This document shows, piece by piece, positions 22,901 through 32,365 of a stretch of DNA of 64,000 nt. The translations under genes were made by a program, and so were the position numbers. Numbering within the stretch: the first letter of the stretch is position 1; every line of letters starts with the position of its first letter. Source of the DNA: Isoetes taiwanensis (taxonomy: Eukaryota; Streptophyta; Lycopodiopsida; Isoetales; Isoetaceae); contig JAJEKV010000164.1 in the NCBI GenBank assembly GCA_021234155.1, forward strand, positions 416,856-480,855. The letters run 5' to 3'. A model generated the notes under the pieces. It had not been told where the DNA came from. It did not search any database and saw only the letters and a list, made by a program, of their open reading frames with translations.

Positions 22901-24349
22901 TGGTCTAGCGAGCATCATTATCTCGACAAGTTCATGATCTCTCAAGAGCAGATGGAACCCTGGAAGGGGGCAGGTTTATGGAGGATGTTCCATCGATGGA
23001 CAAGGTCAGCAAAGATGGTGCGACCGGTCCTATACATAGAATTCCTATCCGCCAAGAGTTATCAAGTACTTCATAACCAAATTTTGGTCGAGGAAGATCA
23101 AATTGTATGCGAAAGTGGTACATGAATGGCATGTTCTCTCGGGGGCTATCTTCGTTTGGAATGAAACCTATATCCGTGGTTGGAAATAAGGACATGGTTG
23201 AAACCATTCAGTCATACCTGGATCTGCTTCATGAGCATTTCAAGGGGAGGAAGACAAATGGAAGCAGTAAAGACGACGAGGACGAGGGAGACAAAGCTGA
23301 CGGAGACGAGGATGTCGAAGGTTTGGACCAGAATGCTGCCGAAAACATTATTGAAAACCTGAGATTGAGGTGAGTTTACTTTGCTCTATCGGTGTTTCTC
23401 GACTCGCGAGTCGAGAAAACTCGTTTCCTTTCAATACCTTTTCTTTTCATTCTCGACTCGCGAGTCGAGAAAACTCGTTTCCTTTCTGACAGATGTCATC
23501 ATTTCAGGGAATTCCAGCTCAACGACTCCGGATCATTGTCATTGGGCAGCGGTTCACGTTGCGAGGAGAATGAAAAGGACAAAGACAATCGAGCAAGACA
23601 CCGCCACGGCCGTAAAGAACCTGAAAAGATAATGATCCGGCATTTGGATCCCGATGAACCGAAATATGGTCGAGCCAAACTCAATCGGGATCCATTTGGT
23701 CCCACCAAGCTTGTAATATTTGACGTCAATGGAGTATTAGCTGCAGTATACCACGACAAAGACGTCCCCGAGATTAACACCTCGCAGATCCCAATGAAAA
23801 CAGAGCATAAAATAGTGTATCCGAGGCCTAGAGCTAAGGAAATTATTGAATGGTGCCTGGCACGGGGATTCGAAGTGGGCATATGGTCTTGTATGGCAAA
23901 GAAAAATATTGTCAATGTTCTTGGTGTTCTCGGCATTTCAGTTTTGAAGTTCAAGTTCGTTTGGGGAAACGAAAGGGTCGAGCATGTGAAGGACCTCGAT
24001 CCAGCCATCACAAAGGGGAAGCCTATAATGGTGAAAAGGCTGGACAGGGTTTATGAGCAATTCCAGGACTATGGCAAACACAACACGCCTGATCATAGGA
24101 CGACTCGCCTACAAGTGCTATCATAACGCGCAAAAAATACAATCATTGCTAAGCCATATCGACTGAAGAATATGAGAGACGGATAGGTGGTTGTCCTTCG
24201 GACTCTGTCCTGTCTTGGCGGAATCCCTCTTCGCCATTCTTGTCGCCGATGTGCTTACGAACTATCCGAGCCTCACGGAACCCGATCCAGAGAGCAAGCC
24301 GATCATGAAAGCTATGGACGACAAATACTTTGGTGAACAAGAAGAGTGA
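22901..24349 (+). pseudogene. Decayed gene with FCP1/NIF-like HAD phosphatase domain
   Basis: An exon ending at 23,369 (acidic, SSKDDEDEGDKADGDEDVEG, then ENIIENLRL) is joined by a 138-bp intron (GTGAGT...TTTCAG) to an exon starting at 23,508. The junction is in frame. The second exon encodes a charged linker and then the domain: TKLVIFDVNGVLAAVYH, YPRPRAKEIIEWCLARGFEV, GIWSCMAKKN. FCP1-type phosphatases use DxDx(T/V); here the motif is DVNG, so the second Asp is Asn. As I recall, plants have a DVNG subfamily, which would be catalytically doubtful. After 24,070 indels break the frame. Remnants read YKCYHNAQ, KPYRLKNMRD, RWLSFGLCPVLAESLFA and YPSLTEPDPESKPIMKAMDD, with the stop at 24,347-24,349. 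It was probably a nuclear protein and looks non-functional unless the indels are sequencing errors. Confidence 0.65.
23395..23471. repeat. Palindrome cluster 3, inside an intron
   Basis: Two perfect palindromes, 24 bp at 23,395-23,418 and 22 bp at 23,450-23,471, share the core CTCGACTCGCGAGTCGAG. Both are followed by AACTCGTTTCCTTTC, so a roughly 55-bp unit is duplicated. Both lie within the intron 23,370-23,507. Confidence 0.95.
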
Positions 24350-24446
24350 CCCCGCCGATAGTCAAATTGTGTGAATATTGTAATCGAACGTGAACACATG
24401 TATTGACCATTTTGTAATGAATATACTTGTATATTGAGTTTTGATG

Positions 24447-24696
24447 CCTTTCTCGACTCACCAGTCGAAAGAAAGGCATGCTTGTCGTGTTGATGAAATG
24501 CTTGTACAATCTATTATGATAATGCTTGTACATTGGGTTTTCGGCCTTTCGACTCGCGAGTCGAGAAAGGCATGCTGATTGTCTCGTTGACAAAAGCATT
24601 TGTATGCTTCCGCAGGTGATTGGATGCAACCATATTCTAATGAGAATGGTTGTACTTTGATTTTTTGGGCCTTTCTCGACTCGCGAGTCGAGAAAG
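24447..24696. repeat. Palindrome cluster 4, downstream of the FCP1-like stop codon
   Basis: Three hairpins at 24,447-24,478, 24,544-24,571 and 24,671-24,696 (the last a perfect 26-bp palindrome) sit in three degenerate tandem units that also share TTGTAC-TTG and GGCATGCT words. The first two have stems extended by GCCTTTC/GAAAGGC. The second lacks TC in one arm only. They may lie in the 3' untranslated region of the decayed gene. Confidence 0.9.
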
Positions 24697-24826
24697 ACAC
24701 TACTTCCCACGTCATTGGATGCAGTTGTATGGAATGAATGTTCTCCGTTGTAATTTGATTTCAACATTCTTTTCTTCGTTTTGACTAATGGCACCGTAAT
24801 TGTTAATCATACTCTCCTTGCTCCAG

Positions 24827-25337
24827 GTGGTTTAGGCACAGATCCGACACCAAGACGAGATCCAGCTCGGGCATCACGCAGACCGCTCCAGGCGATAATG
24901 CATCCAGCTCAAGGCAAGAAATACCGTTTCGCACGCATCCTGGTCACGCTACACTCTTGCCCGGCCTTTGGGACAAGGTTGCTCGCGAATTCAGAGGTTG
25001 CTCGCTACACCCTGGGGATAAAGAACAGGCGAAGAACAAAGAGAAAGTCCAGGAAGCTCAAGGCATATTGCAAGCATTGCATAACATCCACGGAGGTTGG
25101 GGAAGGAGCATATTCGATGAAAGGCTGCGGGAGGCGAGTGGAGAAGTCGGGTGGACAGGTCGGCCGGTAGCTCCAGAGGCACCTCCACGTGAGGCATTCC
25201 ACACTCTTCAGGTTGCCCCCAAGGCTTACAGACGGCATGAAGAAGCGCCACAAGTTAATCCCCTAAGGTGGACCACCTACCAAGATGATGTAATCAGAGT
25301 GACAAAGAAGACCGCCATGGTCTCTCGTCCGATGTAA
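24827..25337 (+). pseudogene. Terminal exon of an unknown gene, frame broken
   Basis: A good acceptor (TTGCTCCAG) precedes 24,827. The early part reads in one frame (GLGTDPTPRRDPARASRRP) and the later part, 24,957-25,337, in another: LWDKVAREFRGCSLHPGDKE, KEKVQEAQGILQALHNIHGG, then PREAFHTLQVAPKAYRRHEE and a stop at 25,335-25,337. AATAAA at 25,364-25,369 is a plausible polyadenylation signal. The family is not recognised. It could be the end of the FCP1-like unit in another transcript form or a separate gene. Confidence 0.4.
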
Positions 25338-25590
25338 AAATACATTGTATCTGTTCAATTTATTAATAAAAATTCTTTTTCAACTACATCTTTGGTTTCA
25401 AACTTTAATGAATTTCCTTTGTTTTGATTTGCATTGTTTTTGTTCTCGACTTCGCTTGAACTGGGAAAACTGCAAAGACGGCTTCGGATTCGAGTTTTAT
25501 TCAAAAATTCAATTAAGGATAGTTTTCGGGTCGGGGTGCTACTTTTTATGTAAATTAACCGGGTTCCGAAAAAAAATGGGAATGGAATGA

Positions 25591-25619
25591 GTCCCACTTT
25601 AATTAAATACGACTTTTAA
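25591..25619 (-). repeat. Right copy of the 29-bp inverted repeat
   Basis: Exact reverse complement of 13,303-13,331. The bases just outside (TCTTCC) are not shared with the left flank beyond the TTAA. Confidence 0.9.
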
Positions 25620-25954
25620 TCTTCCATTTTTCAATTGGGGAATGATTCATTCTTATCAGAACATCCCAAATTTAATCATGGCAGCTTAAGCAATGTTAGA
25701 TCAATGAAAACCCCACCTGAAAGAAGAAGATTTGATGCAGTTTCTTCAAGCTCCGATGCAATCCTCTTTTGGCCTCCTCCTCAGTACCACAAAACTTATA
25801 AAAATTAAATCCCCCAACACATAACAACCATTGACATTAACAACCAACACATAACTACCATTGAAATTAATTAACACAACCATTGGGTCCAACACATTTA
25901 AATTAAAATCTCTCTTAAACCCCCTTTGGTTTGGGTGCATATTCACACGGGGGG

Positions 25955-26181
25955 TGACGTAGGGCAAAAAAGGTCGAAGACAGTAAAAAGGTATTTGTAT
26001 TTTTCAAAGCAAGGTCGAAGACAGCAAAAGTATTTGTATTTTGTAGCTGGACAGAGAGCCAAATAATGCTTCTTGAATGTAATAGCACTACAACAGGCAT
26101 TTATTGTAACATTAAGTAAATTAAATATGAATAAAAAAGATACATTATTTAGCACAAATCTCAGCCAATTTACTGGGCTCG
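25955..26181. repeat. Chalcone synthase 3' flank, second copy (short)
   Basis: It matches the last 200 bases of the flank at 58,290-58,510, including GGTCGAAGACAGCAAAA words and GGCATTTATTGTAACATTAA, which holds the minus-strand AATAAA signal. The longer flank seen in the other units is absent beyond 25,955. Confidence 0.85.
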
Positions 26182-27460
26182 TTAACTTGACAAGGCCACG
26201 CTTTTGAGCAGCAAAGTTTCGACGGTGAGACCAGGTCCAAATCCAAGTAGAATACCCCATTCACTCCCTTCCCCAGTAGTGCTGCTCTCTTGGGCCACAG
26301 ATCTCTTTCTAACTTCGTCTAAAACAAACAATACTGATGCGCTCGACATGTTGCCATAATTTGACAAAACTTCTCTAGTTGCACCCAATTTGCTCTTTTC
26401 CATGCATAGCTTGCTTTCCATCTGATCCAAAATTGCGGGGCCCCCCTGGATGAAGCGACCAGGAAGAAATCATTGTAGTTATTAACCCCAAAGATATTCT
26501 AATGGTTCAGCAAGGATCTTTTCGATGTTTTGGAGATGAGTCAGGGAACATCTTTGAGAAGGTGGAACACAAGCCACGCTTCTCGCATAAATGCCCCAAA
26601 ATTGCCCGTCGCTCACGGAACTATGGATTCTCCCGACCAATGCAGCTCAAAAGGGGCTTTTCGATTTTGGAACATGGTCCGATCCAATGATAAGCGCCCA
26701 GCAGCTCCATCTCCAAACAATGCGAGATCCAACAAGCCCATCCGGATGGGTTTTTCAAGGAGCTCACGAATGTCACCAGCATTTGCGGTAACCAGCAGAC
26801 TGCCCCTTTGTTATTTTCGGCCAAATCCTTGGCAATGCGCATAACTGTGGCTCCTGCAAAACAGCCCTGTTGGTAAAGCATTACTCTCTTCACATTTGGC
26901 CTCAGACCCAAAAGCTTAGCCAGCTGAAAATCTGCACCCGGCATGTCTACTCCGCTCGTGGTTCCAAATACAACATGGGTTATTTTGGATTTGGGTTGGC
27001 CCCATTCTTTGATTGCCTTAACCGCTGCTTCTTTTGCAAGCTTCGGCACTTCCCTTACCGCAATATCTTGCCTGCAATGCAATGATGGTTCTTTGTATGT
27101 GCACATGCCAGGATTTTCCTTTAAAATTTCTTCATTCACATAGAAATGCCGTTTCCTGATTGCAGATCGATCACCTAATAGCAAAAAAGAGTTCATGAGC
27201 CAATTGAAATGATATTGGGAATTAACTTGACAGAGAGAATTAAGCAAGTGAAGCACACGAGGCTTACAAATTCGTTGGAATTTCTGCTTGAGCTCCACTT
27301 TATCAGTGCAATTTGTGACATTGAAGTAAAAATCAGGATAAGAGCTCTGTTCAAACACATTGGGGGGAACTGCAGTGCCGATGGCGAGAACAGTAGCAGG
27401 ACCTAGAGCCCGCTGAGATATGCGAGTACGATGAGCACCATTTTCGATGGGAGAAGCCAT
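26182..27460 (-). pseudogene. Chalcone synthase pseudogene
   Basis: This is a close copy of the intact gene at 58,511-59,794. Exon 1 (27,460 to 27,268, 193 nt), the 93-bp phase-1 intron and the exon 2 start (27,174) have the same lengths, and the catalytic Cys region [13 protein letters not shown] is intact. After NNKGA the frame is lost near 26,800 through a small deletion, a further deletion of 8 bases near 26,785 and later indels (an extra CC near 26,699, changes around 26,440). Exon 2 is 993 nt against 998 in the intact copy. The C-terminal 82 codons (26,430 to 26,182), including [10 protein letters not shown], are again open. In this copy the intron lacks an in-frame stop, so a naive translation runs through it; that is not a real protein form. 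Confidence 0.92.
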
Positions 27461-27754
27461 GGCCGGAAAGGGCTTTTCTGCAAAATCTATAAGATTTGAA
27501 GAATGGAGCAGAGGAAGCCTTGCTGATGAAGAATGGTGAGTGTTGGGCATTTAAATAAGAGCGGGATGCATAGACGTGGCTTAAGGGCATGGGTCTGCGT
27601 GGTGGGTTATTGTCCAAAGCGCAGGGTTATATTTTTCAAGCAACATTTGAATAGTTTATGAATGTCTCCTCCTCTATCTTGTGTACACGAGAAAATTGGT
27701 GCTTTCCCACCAAATTTGTGGTTATAACAACTTCATTTGAGCTCGACGTGTACT
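27461..27754 (-). promoter_or_regulatory. Pseudogene upstream region, proximal part
   Basis: It matches 59,795-60,104 upstream of the intact gene, including a TATTTAAA TATA-like box and GCCACGTC on the minus strand. It is interrupted at 27,754 by the hAT element and resumes at 30,130. Confidence 0.7.
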
Positions 27755-28058
27755 CAGGGTTGGAAATTGAAGGGTTGCCTTGACTTTTTTTTAAGGTCAC
27801 TCTAAAAAGTGGACTTTCAAATTGCAAGGCATAATATAAATTAGACTTTCATGTGCATTGTTAGTGTAAAAGTAACAATGCGCGGACTTAATTTTTTTTT
27901 TCTCCTTAAAATACTTAAACATAAAAAAGCATAAGCAATATTTAATGCATAAACATTGTATTAACATCGTTAAATTCCAGCAAATCATTTAATTCATAAG
28001 AATTTAAAATATAAGAGTTAAGTTAAATATATAATAGTCATATGATTAAAGTCAATTT

Positions 28059-28727
28059 TTAGAAACAAGTACAACAATAATGCTCATTTAAATCAAGCAT
28101 TCTTCGATTTTTCTTCTCACGCCAAAGATTAAAAGCGCCATCAACATCAAGTTTCTCTTCTTCTGGTCCCGTCAATGATAAAAACATGAGCTCATCTAGC
28201 ATCTTCAAGTCAAGACGAGAGCGATCATCATCTTTTATGTAGTTTTGCTTTGAAAAACCTCTTTCACAAATGGCCGTACTACTAGGAAGCACTAGTATAA
28301 TTTGCCACAACTTGGCCAATTGTGGGTGACCTACAAACCACATATCTTCATCACAACATCGTTCCCAAGAATCAATCATTTTCCATTTTTGACACACCTC
28401 CATTTTGACAATAAAATTTACTAACTCTCCTTTGCAACTATGTGCATCAACCAAGGGATCTAGACCACTACCAAACTTGTTGACCAAGCGATGTAACCAT
28501 TGGGATGCTTTAGCATGAAGAGACTTTACATCACAAGAAAAATCCCTTGGGCTAAACAACTTTGCACCATAAAAAATATCCGTATCATCAAACCTTTTCT
28601 TCAATGAGTCAATCATAAGCGTTATGTATCTCTTCCCCAATGCAATGCAAGCTTCCTTAGAATTCAACATACAATGTGTGTCCTTTTTATGCATGAGACC
28701 AAAATGTAAAGCATGAACATGCATCAT
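28059..28727 (-). pseudogene. hAT transposase, C-terminal dimerisation domain
   Basis: An open frame of 222 codons ends in the classic hAT C-terminal region: HPQLAKLWQIILVLPSST, AICERGFSKQNYIKDDDRS, then LDELMFLSL. This region mediates dimerisation and contributes to the active site in hAT transposases. The N-terminal zinc finger and most of the catalytic part are missing, and the region upstream up to the LINE insertion has no matching frame, so only about a third of the protein is left. It sits inside the CAGGG-ended element, fitting its role there. Confidence 0.85.
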
Positions 28728-29232
28728 ACCTTGGCTATCCGTGAATTAAACACATCCATGCTCCTTCTTAGCTTGCAAGAATGATTGGAACTTGGAAATC
28801 GAAGGCTATTGCAGGAAAATACATAATTGGCCAGCATCATCTCATAATCGGTTAGATCAGAGAAAGAAAAGAGCTTCAATGAGCAAGCTCAATTTCGTAA
28901 CAATACTTCAGTTCAAGAATCGGATTCAGTTCAGTCTCAGAATTTTAGAAGAGGGAATTTTGGTTGGCTTGGCAATATTAATTGCCTACGGCTACCATAC
29001 TATTCCATGATTTAACCATAATATAATAATGATCCCTGATTTGATTCCATTCATTCATATTAACGTAATGCCAATTATACAAAACCAAGCCAATTTCTTT
29101 TATTCTCTAATTTTTTAATTTCTGTCCTTTATTTTTATATATTATGTATGGTGGGAATTGCATAAATATATATTTTAATAATAAAATTTAAAATAGGGGT
29201 AGGTATAAGTGCATGGCTATGCTAAAACTAGA

Positions 29233-29957
29233 CTTTTTTTTTTTTTTTTGAAGGATAAAGAATTTTCCATTTATAGGTAAACTATTACACAGCCTTATAG
29301 CAGATAGACACCCTCCTGAACAAGTTTGAAGAGGGGATAGCTACAAAGCCCTTTTTGACTGCATGTAGATGCCTTCTTCTTAAGGTGGTAGTTTGATGAA
29401 GGTCTCCCAAACAAGGGAAACATCATCTTCAACCACACACTTGAACTTTCTAAGCTTCTCTATGAGCGTGCAGCGATTTTTGTGTGGTGTAGTATATGCT
29501 TCTTTGCCTAGAGTGAACGGCGCTTTTCCATATGACCCATAATGCCCATGATCCGACAATATGAAAAGCTTTGCATTTTGAGACTGGCCATTCTACTAGA
29601 TATCTACCTAGAAGGAGATCGGCTGGTCCCCATTGTAATGTTGAACATATCCATGCACCACGACCACACAACTTGCGTGTCGGTGCATTACGCTAAGCAA
29701 TGTTCCGAGACTCTTCCTCCATCTTGCACAATGGACATAGAGGGCTCCGCGTCGCCTTTGAATTTGGATACCCTTCTTTTACCATAGGAGCCCTATGAAT
29801 TACTTGCCATAAAAAAGAATTCACTTTCGGGAGGGAGAAGTTCTATCCATACACCCCTCCAAATTTCCTTCAGCTGTGTGTCAGTGACTTGCACATTCCA
29901 TTGAGCTGGTAGCAATAAAGTACCTTTTGTCTTCAAACGCTTATATGCTGATTTCAC
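29233..29957 (-). mobile_element. L1-type LINE 3' fragment inside the hAT element
   Basis: A 17-base T run at 29,234-29,250 is the poly(A) tail on the minus strand. Upstream of it (minus sense) are remnants of the reverse-transcriptase zinc-binding domain: CPLC near 29,730 and WALWVIWKSAVHSRQRSIYY near 29,530, with frameshifts. AAACTAGA at 29,225-29,232 and 29,958-29,965 is a likely 8-bp target duplication. The 5' part is truncated. Confidence 0.75.
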
Positions 29958-30123
29958 AAACTAGATTTTTTGCTGCATGTCATTTTTTTTTATTTTTTTT
30001 ACTTTCATTTTGCAAGGCTACATAAAATGTAGACTTGTTTTTGAAGGTCTATTTTTTTCTAGACTTTATTTTGCATGGTAAAAAGGGTCTTGCAGGGCCT
30101 GCAGCCTTCAATTTCCAACCCTG

Positions 30124-30470
30124 CGGCGGGTGTACTATGTGCTGTGCCAGTTTGTAATATTTTGTTGGTAATTCTGATATCCGAGGAAACCAACAATGGC
30201 TTCCACATGTAAAACATATCAATGGCCCCCTTTTTATCGGCATGGTATACTGAATTGAATGCTTATGATTTACTAGTGACAAGATTGCTTTGTTGTTGTT
30301 AGACTATGAGCATTGCTCGTTGAACTTTATATTTGCTTGCAACCACTAGCAAACAAAAACAATTAATAGACCGTGTAGTTTTAACACGTGTCTCTAATAT
30401 CAAATATGAGATTCTACTTGTAATTTTAACACGTGTCTATCACAACGTATATAAGCCAGCTTCCTTTTTT
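30124..30470 (-). promoter_or_regulatory. Pseudogene upstream region, distal part
   Basis: It matches 60,105-60,450 upstream of the intact gene, including CAGTTTGTAATATTTTGTTG and TTTTAACACGTGTCT twice (CACGTG G-box). The match fades after about 30,460. Confidence 0.75.
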
Positions 30471-32154
30471 GTTTGATGGAATATTTCCGTTCCAAGAAAA
30501 AAACTGAGGGCAACACGTGTACATTAAAAAATAACGCAAAAATTTAGAGAACAACAAAAATAAAAAAAGTGACGTATGAGATGACCAAAAATTTTATGCC
30601 GGATCTTCTCTACGGGATCTGCTCTGTTTTTTCTCTCATTCTGTGCTACTCGTGGTTAGGATGAGGTCTCATCCATGTTCGGCCATAGCAAAAGCCCAAT
30701 TTGAAGCAGCAGAAAACAGAGGAGCAGCAGATAACAGAAGATTGAAGAGGTTAGAGCTACTTTTTGCCCTCCAAATTAGCTTTATTTCTGCCCCTTTTCC
30801 CTCACAAATTCTAAATGCTTTTCCAAATTCGATTTTTGGCATCCATTGCAAAGAGCTAGGGTATAGATTCATACAGATTGAGGGTTTATTCGCAAATAAT
30901 AAATTCGCTTGGGGTTGGTTCTTCCATGTTATCAGGCGACTCTGGTTTTTCTTGGAAGCGGATTGATTCAGATGCGGGAGTAGAAGTACAGATTTTTCCC
31001 TCTGGAACTACTGAAGAGAAATGTCCGCCTTATAAATAATAGCATGAAAGATGGGAACTCTGCCACAATCTTCCAACACTGTGATTTAAGAGTAATACCT
31101 GGCAAGTCAAACTCCAGAACGAGCACTTCGACTGTTCAGGGGCGTTCTGATTCAAGCAACCAGCGTACGAAGCAGATCCAGCCAGACACAGGGTGATGAA
31201 ATGAACCAATATATCTCCTTATAACTCAGTTTGGATGTTCACAATCCGTTGTTACATAAGGACTGGAAAATCAATGCCTGTTACTCTCTTAGTTTCTATA
31301 AGACCTGCATATTCCCAAGCAGGTGCGATTCTTGGCCCTTTGGTATTTGTAGTTGTTTACATGAATCAAAATTTTGTTGGATTCTGTTTTTATGTTCTCT
31401 AGGTTTTTGCTCAGAAAGTTACGGCAGCTCTATGTGTGGACATGCTATGCTCCGCCACGAATTTTACATATTAGAACTGCAATGGCAGCGAGGTAATTTT
31501 CCTTTGGTACTACTTATACTGATCTAGTTCTTCAAGTCAAGGTAATGGCTTGCTTGCTACATATTAATCTATTTCATCTTATAGTGTCTCACTGTCTCGG
31601 TTATGGGCTCCCAAATAGTATGCCTTTTCTTAAAATCGCCCACTTTAGCCCTGAAACTTTGGTGCAAGAATATGTTTTGGGCCTTAATGGCAGAGGAACT
31701 CCTGACATCCTTCATGTCAATAAGCTATTTCCCTTTTCGCTCCTTTTGCAAATTCGGCTCTAGTTGTGGGCTTCCTTTATGGCTAATAGGTAACACGACT
31801 GGAATGATTTATCCTTCTACTCAAATAATGCTAGAGACTGCAATGATTTGTCAAGCAATGCCCGGTGTGGCTGCAATAGCATTTGTCAGTTGTAGAGCCA
31901 AAGAATAAACATTCAGAGGGCTTTCCAACATGCAATAGCCTTTCACACGCATCCCTACAAGCTACATTTGTGTTGAGTTCATGGATGTCATTTGAGCATC
32001 ATGAAAACTAGATGCTTCTATTATCTGACCTGACCTGGCATAAGCCTAAATTTATGCAGACAATATGGTTTGGTTCTCCAGGATGTCAATCTTAAGCATC
32101 TGGTATATATATGTAGGCAGACGAGCTGTGCCCTAGACACATATCTGATCTACG

Positions 32155-32265
32155 AAGATTAATCAACTCTGTGATTTTGGTTAGAACTGTAAAACTCACC
32201 TTGTGGATCATTCCTAATGGCCTGCTCCTCCTGCATATGTACCATTCTCCATATTTAATATCTCT
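32155..32265. repeat. Dispersed repeat pair, also at 36,770-36,880
   Basis: The stretch around ATCAACTCTGTGATTTTG and CTTGTGGAT.ATTCCTAAT is shared over about 110 bp by 32,155-32,265 and 36,770-36,880 at roughly 80% identity. It is an old transposon fragment of unknown class. Confidence 0.6.
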
Positions 32266-32331
32266 TGTGCTCCAACACATAACTTGATCTATCTTCTTTT
32301 TTAAAATGGCAAAGGGTTGGGAAATGTGCCT

Positions 32332-32365
32332 GGAACGCCGCATGTAACGCCGCATGCGGCGTTCC
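32332..32365. repeat. GC-rich perfect hairpin
   Basis: GGAACGCCGCATG and CATGCGGCGTTCC (13 bp, perfect) flank the 8-base spacer TAACGCCG in an AT-rich region. Confidence 0.85.

Larger units (their letters stand above)
13303..25619. mobile_element. 12.3-kb block bounded by a perfect 29-bp inverted repeat
   Basis: The left end (13,303-13,331) starts TTAAAAGTCGTATTTAATTA, and its exact reverse complement is at 25,591-25,619. A 29-base perfect match cannot be chance, and nothing else in the window repeats it. If TTAA is the target duplication, the element's own ends would be AAGTCG...CGACTT. Because TTAA is palindromic, this cannot be told from a slightly longer inverted repeat. Inside are a transposase-like pseudogene on the minus strand (13.56-16.43 kb) and, on the plus strand, fold-back arrays, palindromes and a decayed gene with an FCP1/NIF-like domain. 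It may be one large DNA transposon with cargo. Two unrelated insertions flanked by copies of one small repeat are the alternative. Confidence 0.5.
27755..30123 (-). mobile_element. hAT DNA transposon, 2.37 kb
   Basis: The left end is CAGGGTTGGAAATTGAAGG and the right end is its exact reverse complement, a 19-bp inverted repeat of the CAGGG type usual in hAT elements. The empty site is known from the other chalcone synthase unit (about 60,104). The word GTGTACT lies directly left of the element and again at 30,130-30,136, so it is the target duplication (7 of 8 bases), with 5 extra bases (CGGCG) between it and the right end. The element carries a C-terminal hAT transposase remnant and a LINE insertion, so it can no longer move on its own. 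Confidence 0.88.

Noticed and set aside
26621-27550. A 309-codon open frame spanning the chalcone synthase pseudogene intron
   Set aside because: The 93-bp intron happens to lack a stop in this copy. The splice sites and the intact copy show it is an intron, and the frame is lost soon after.
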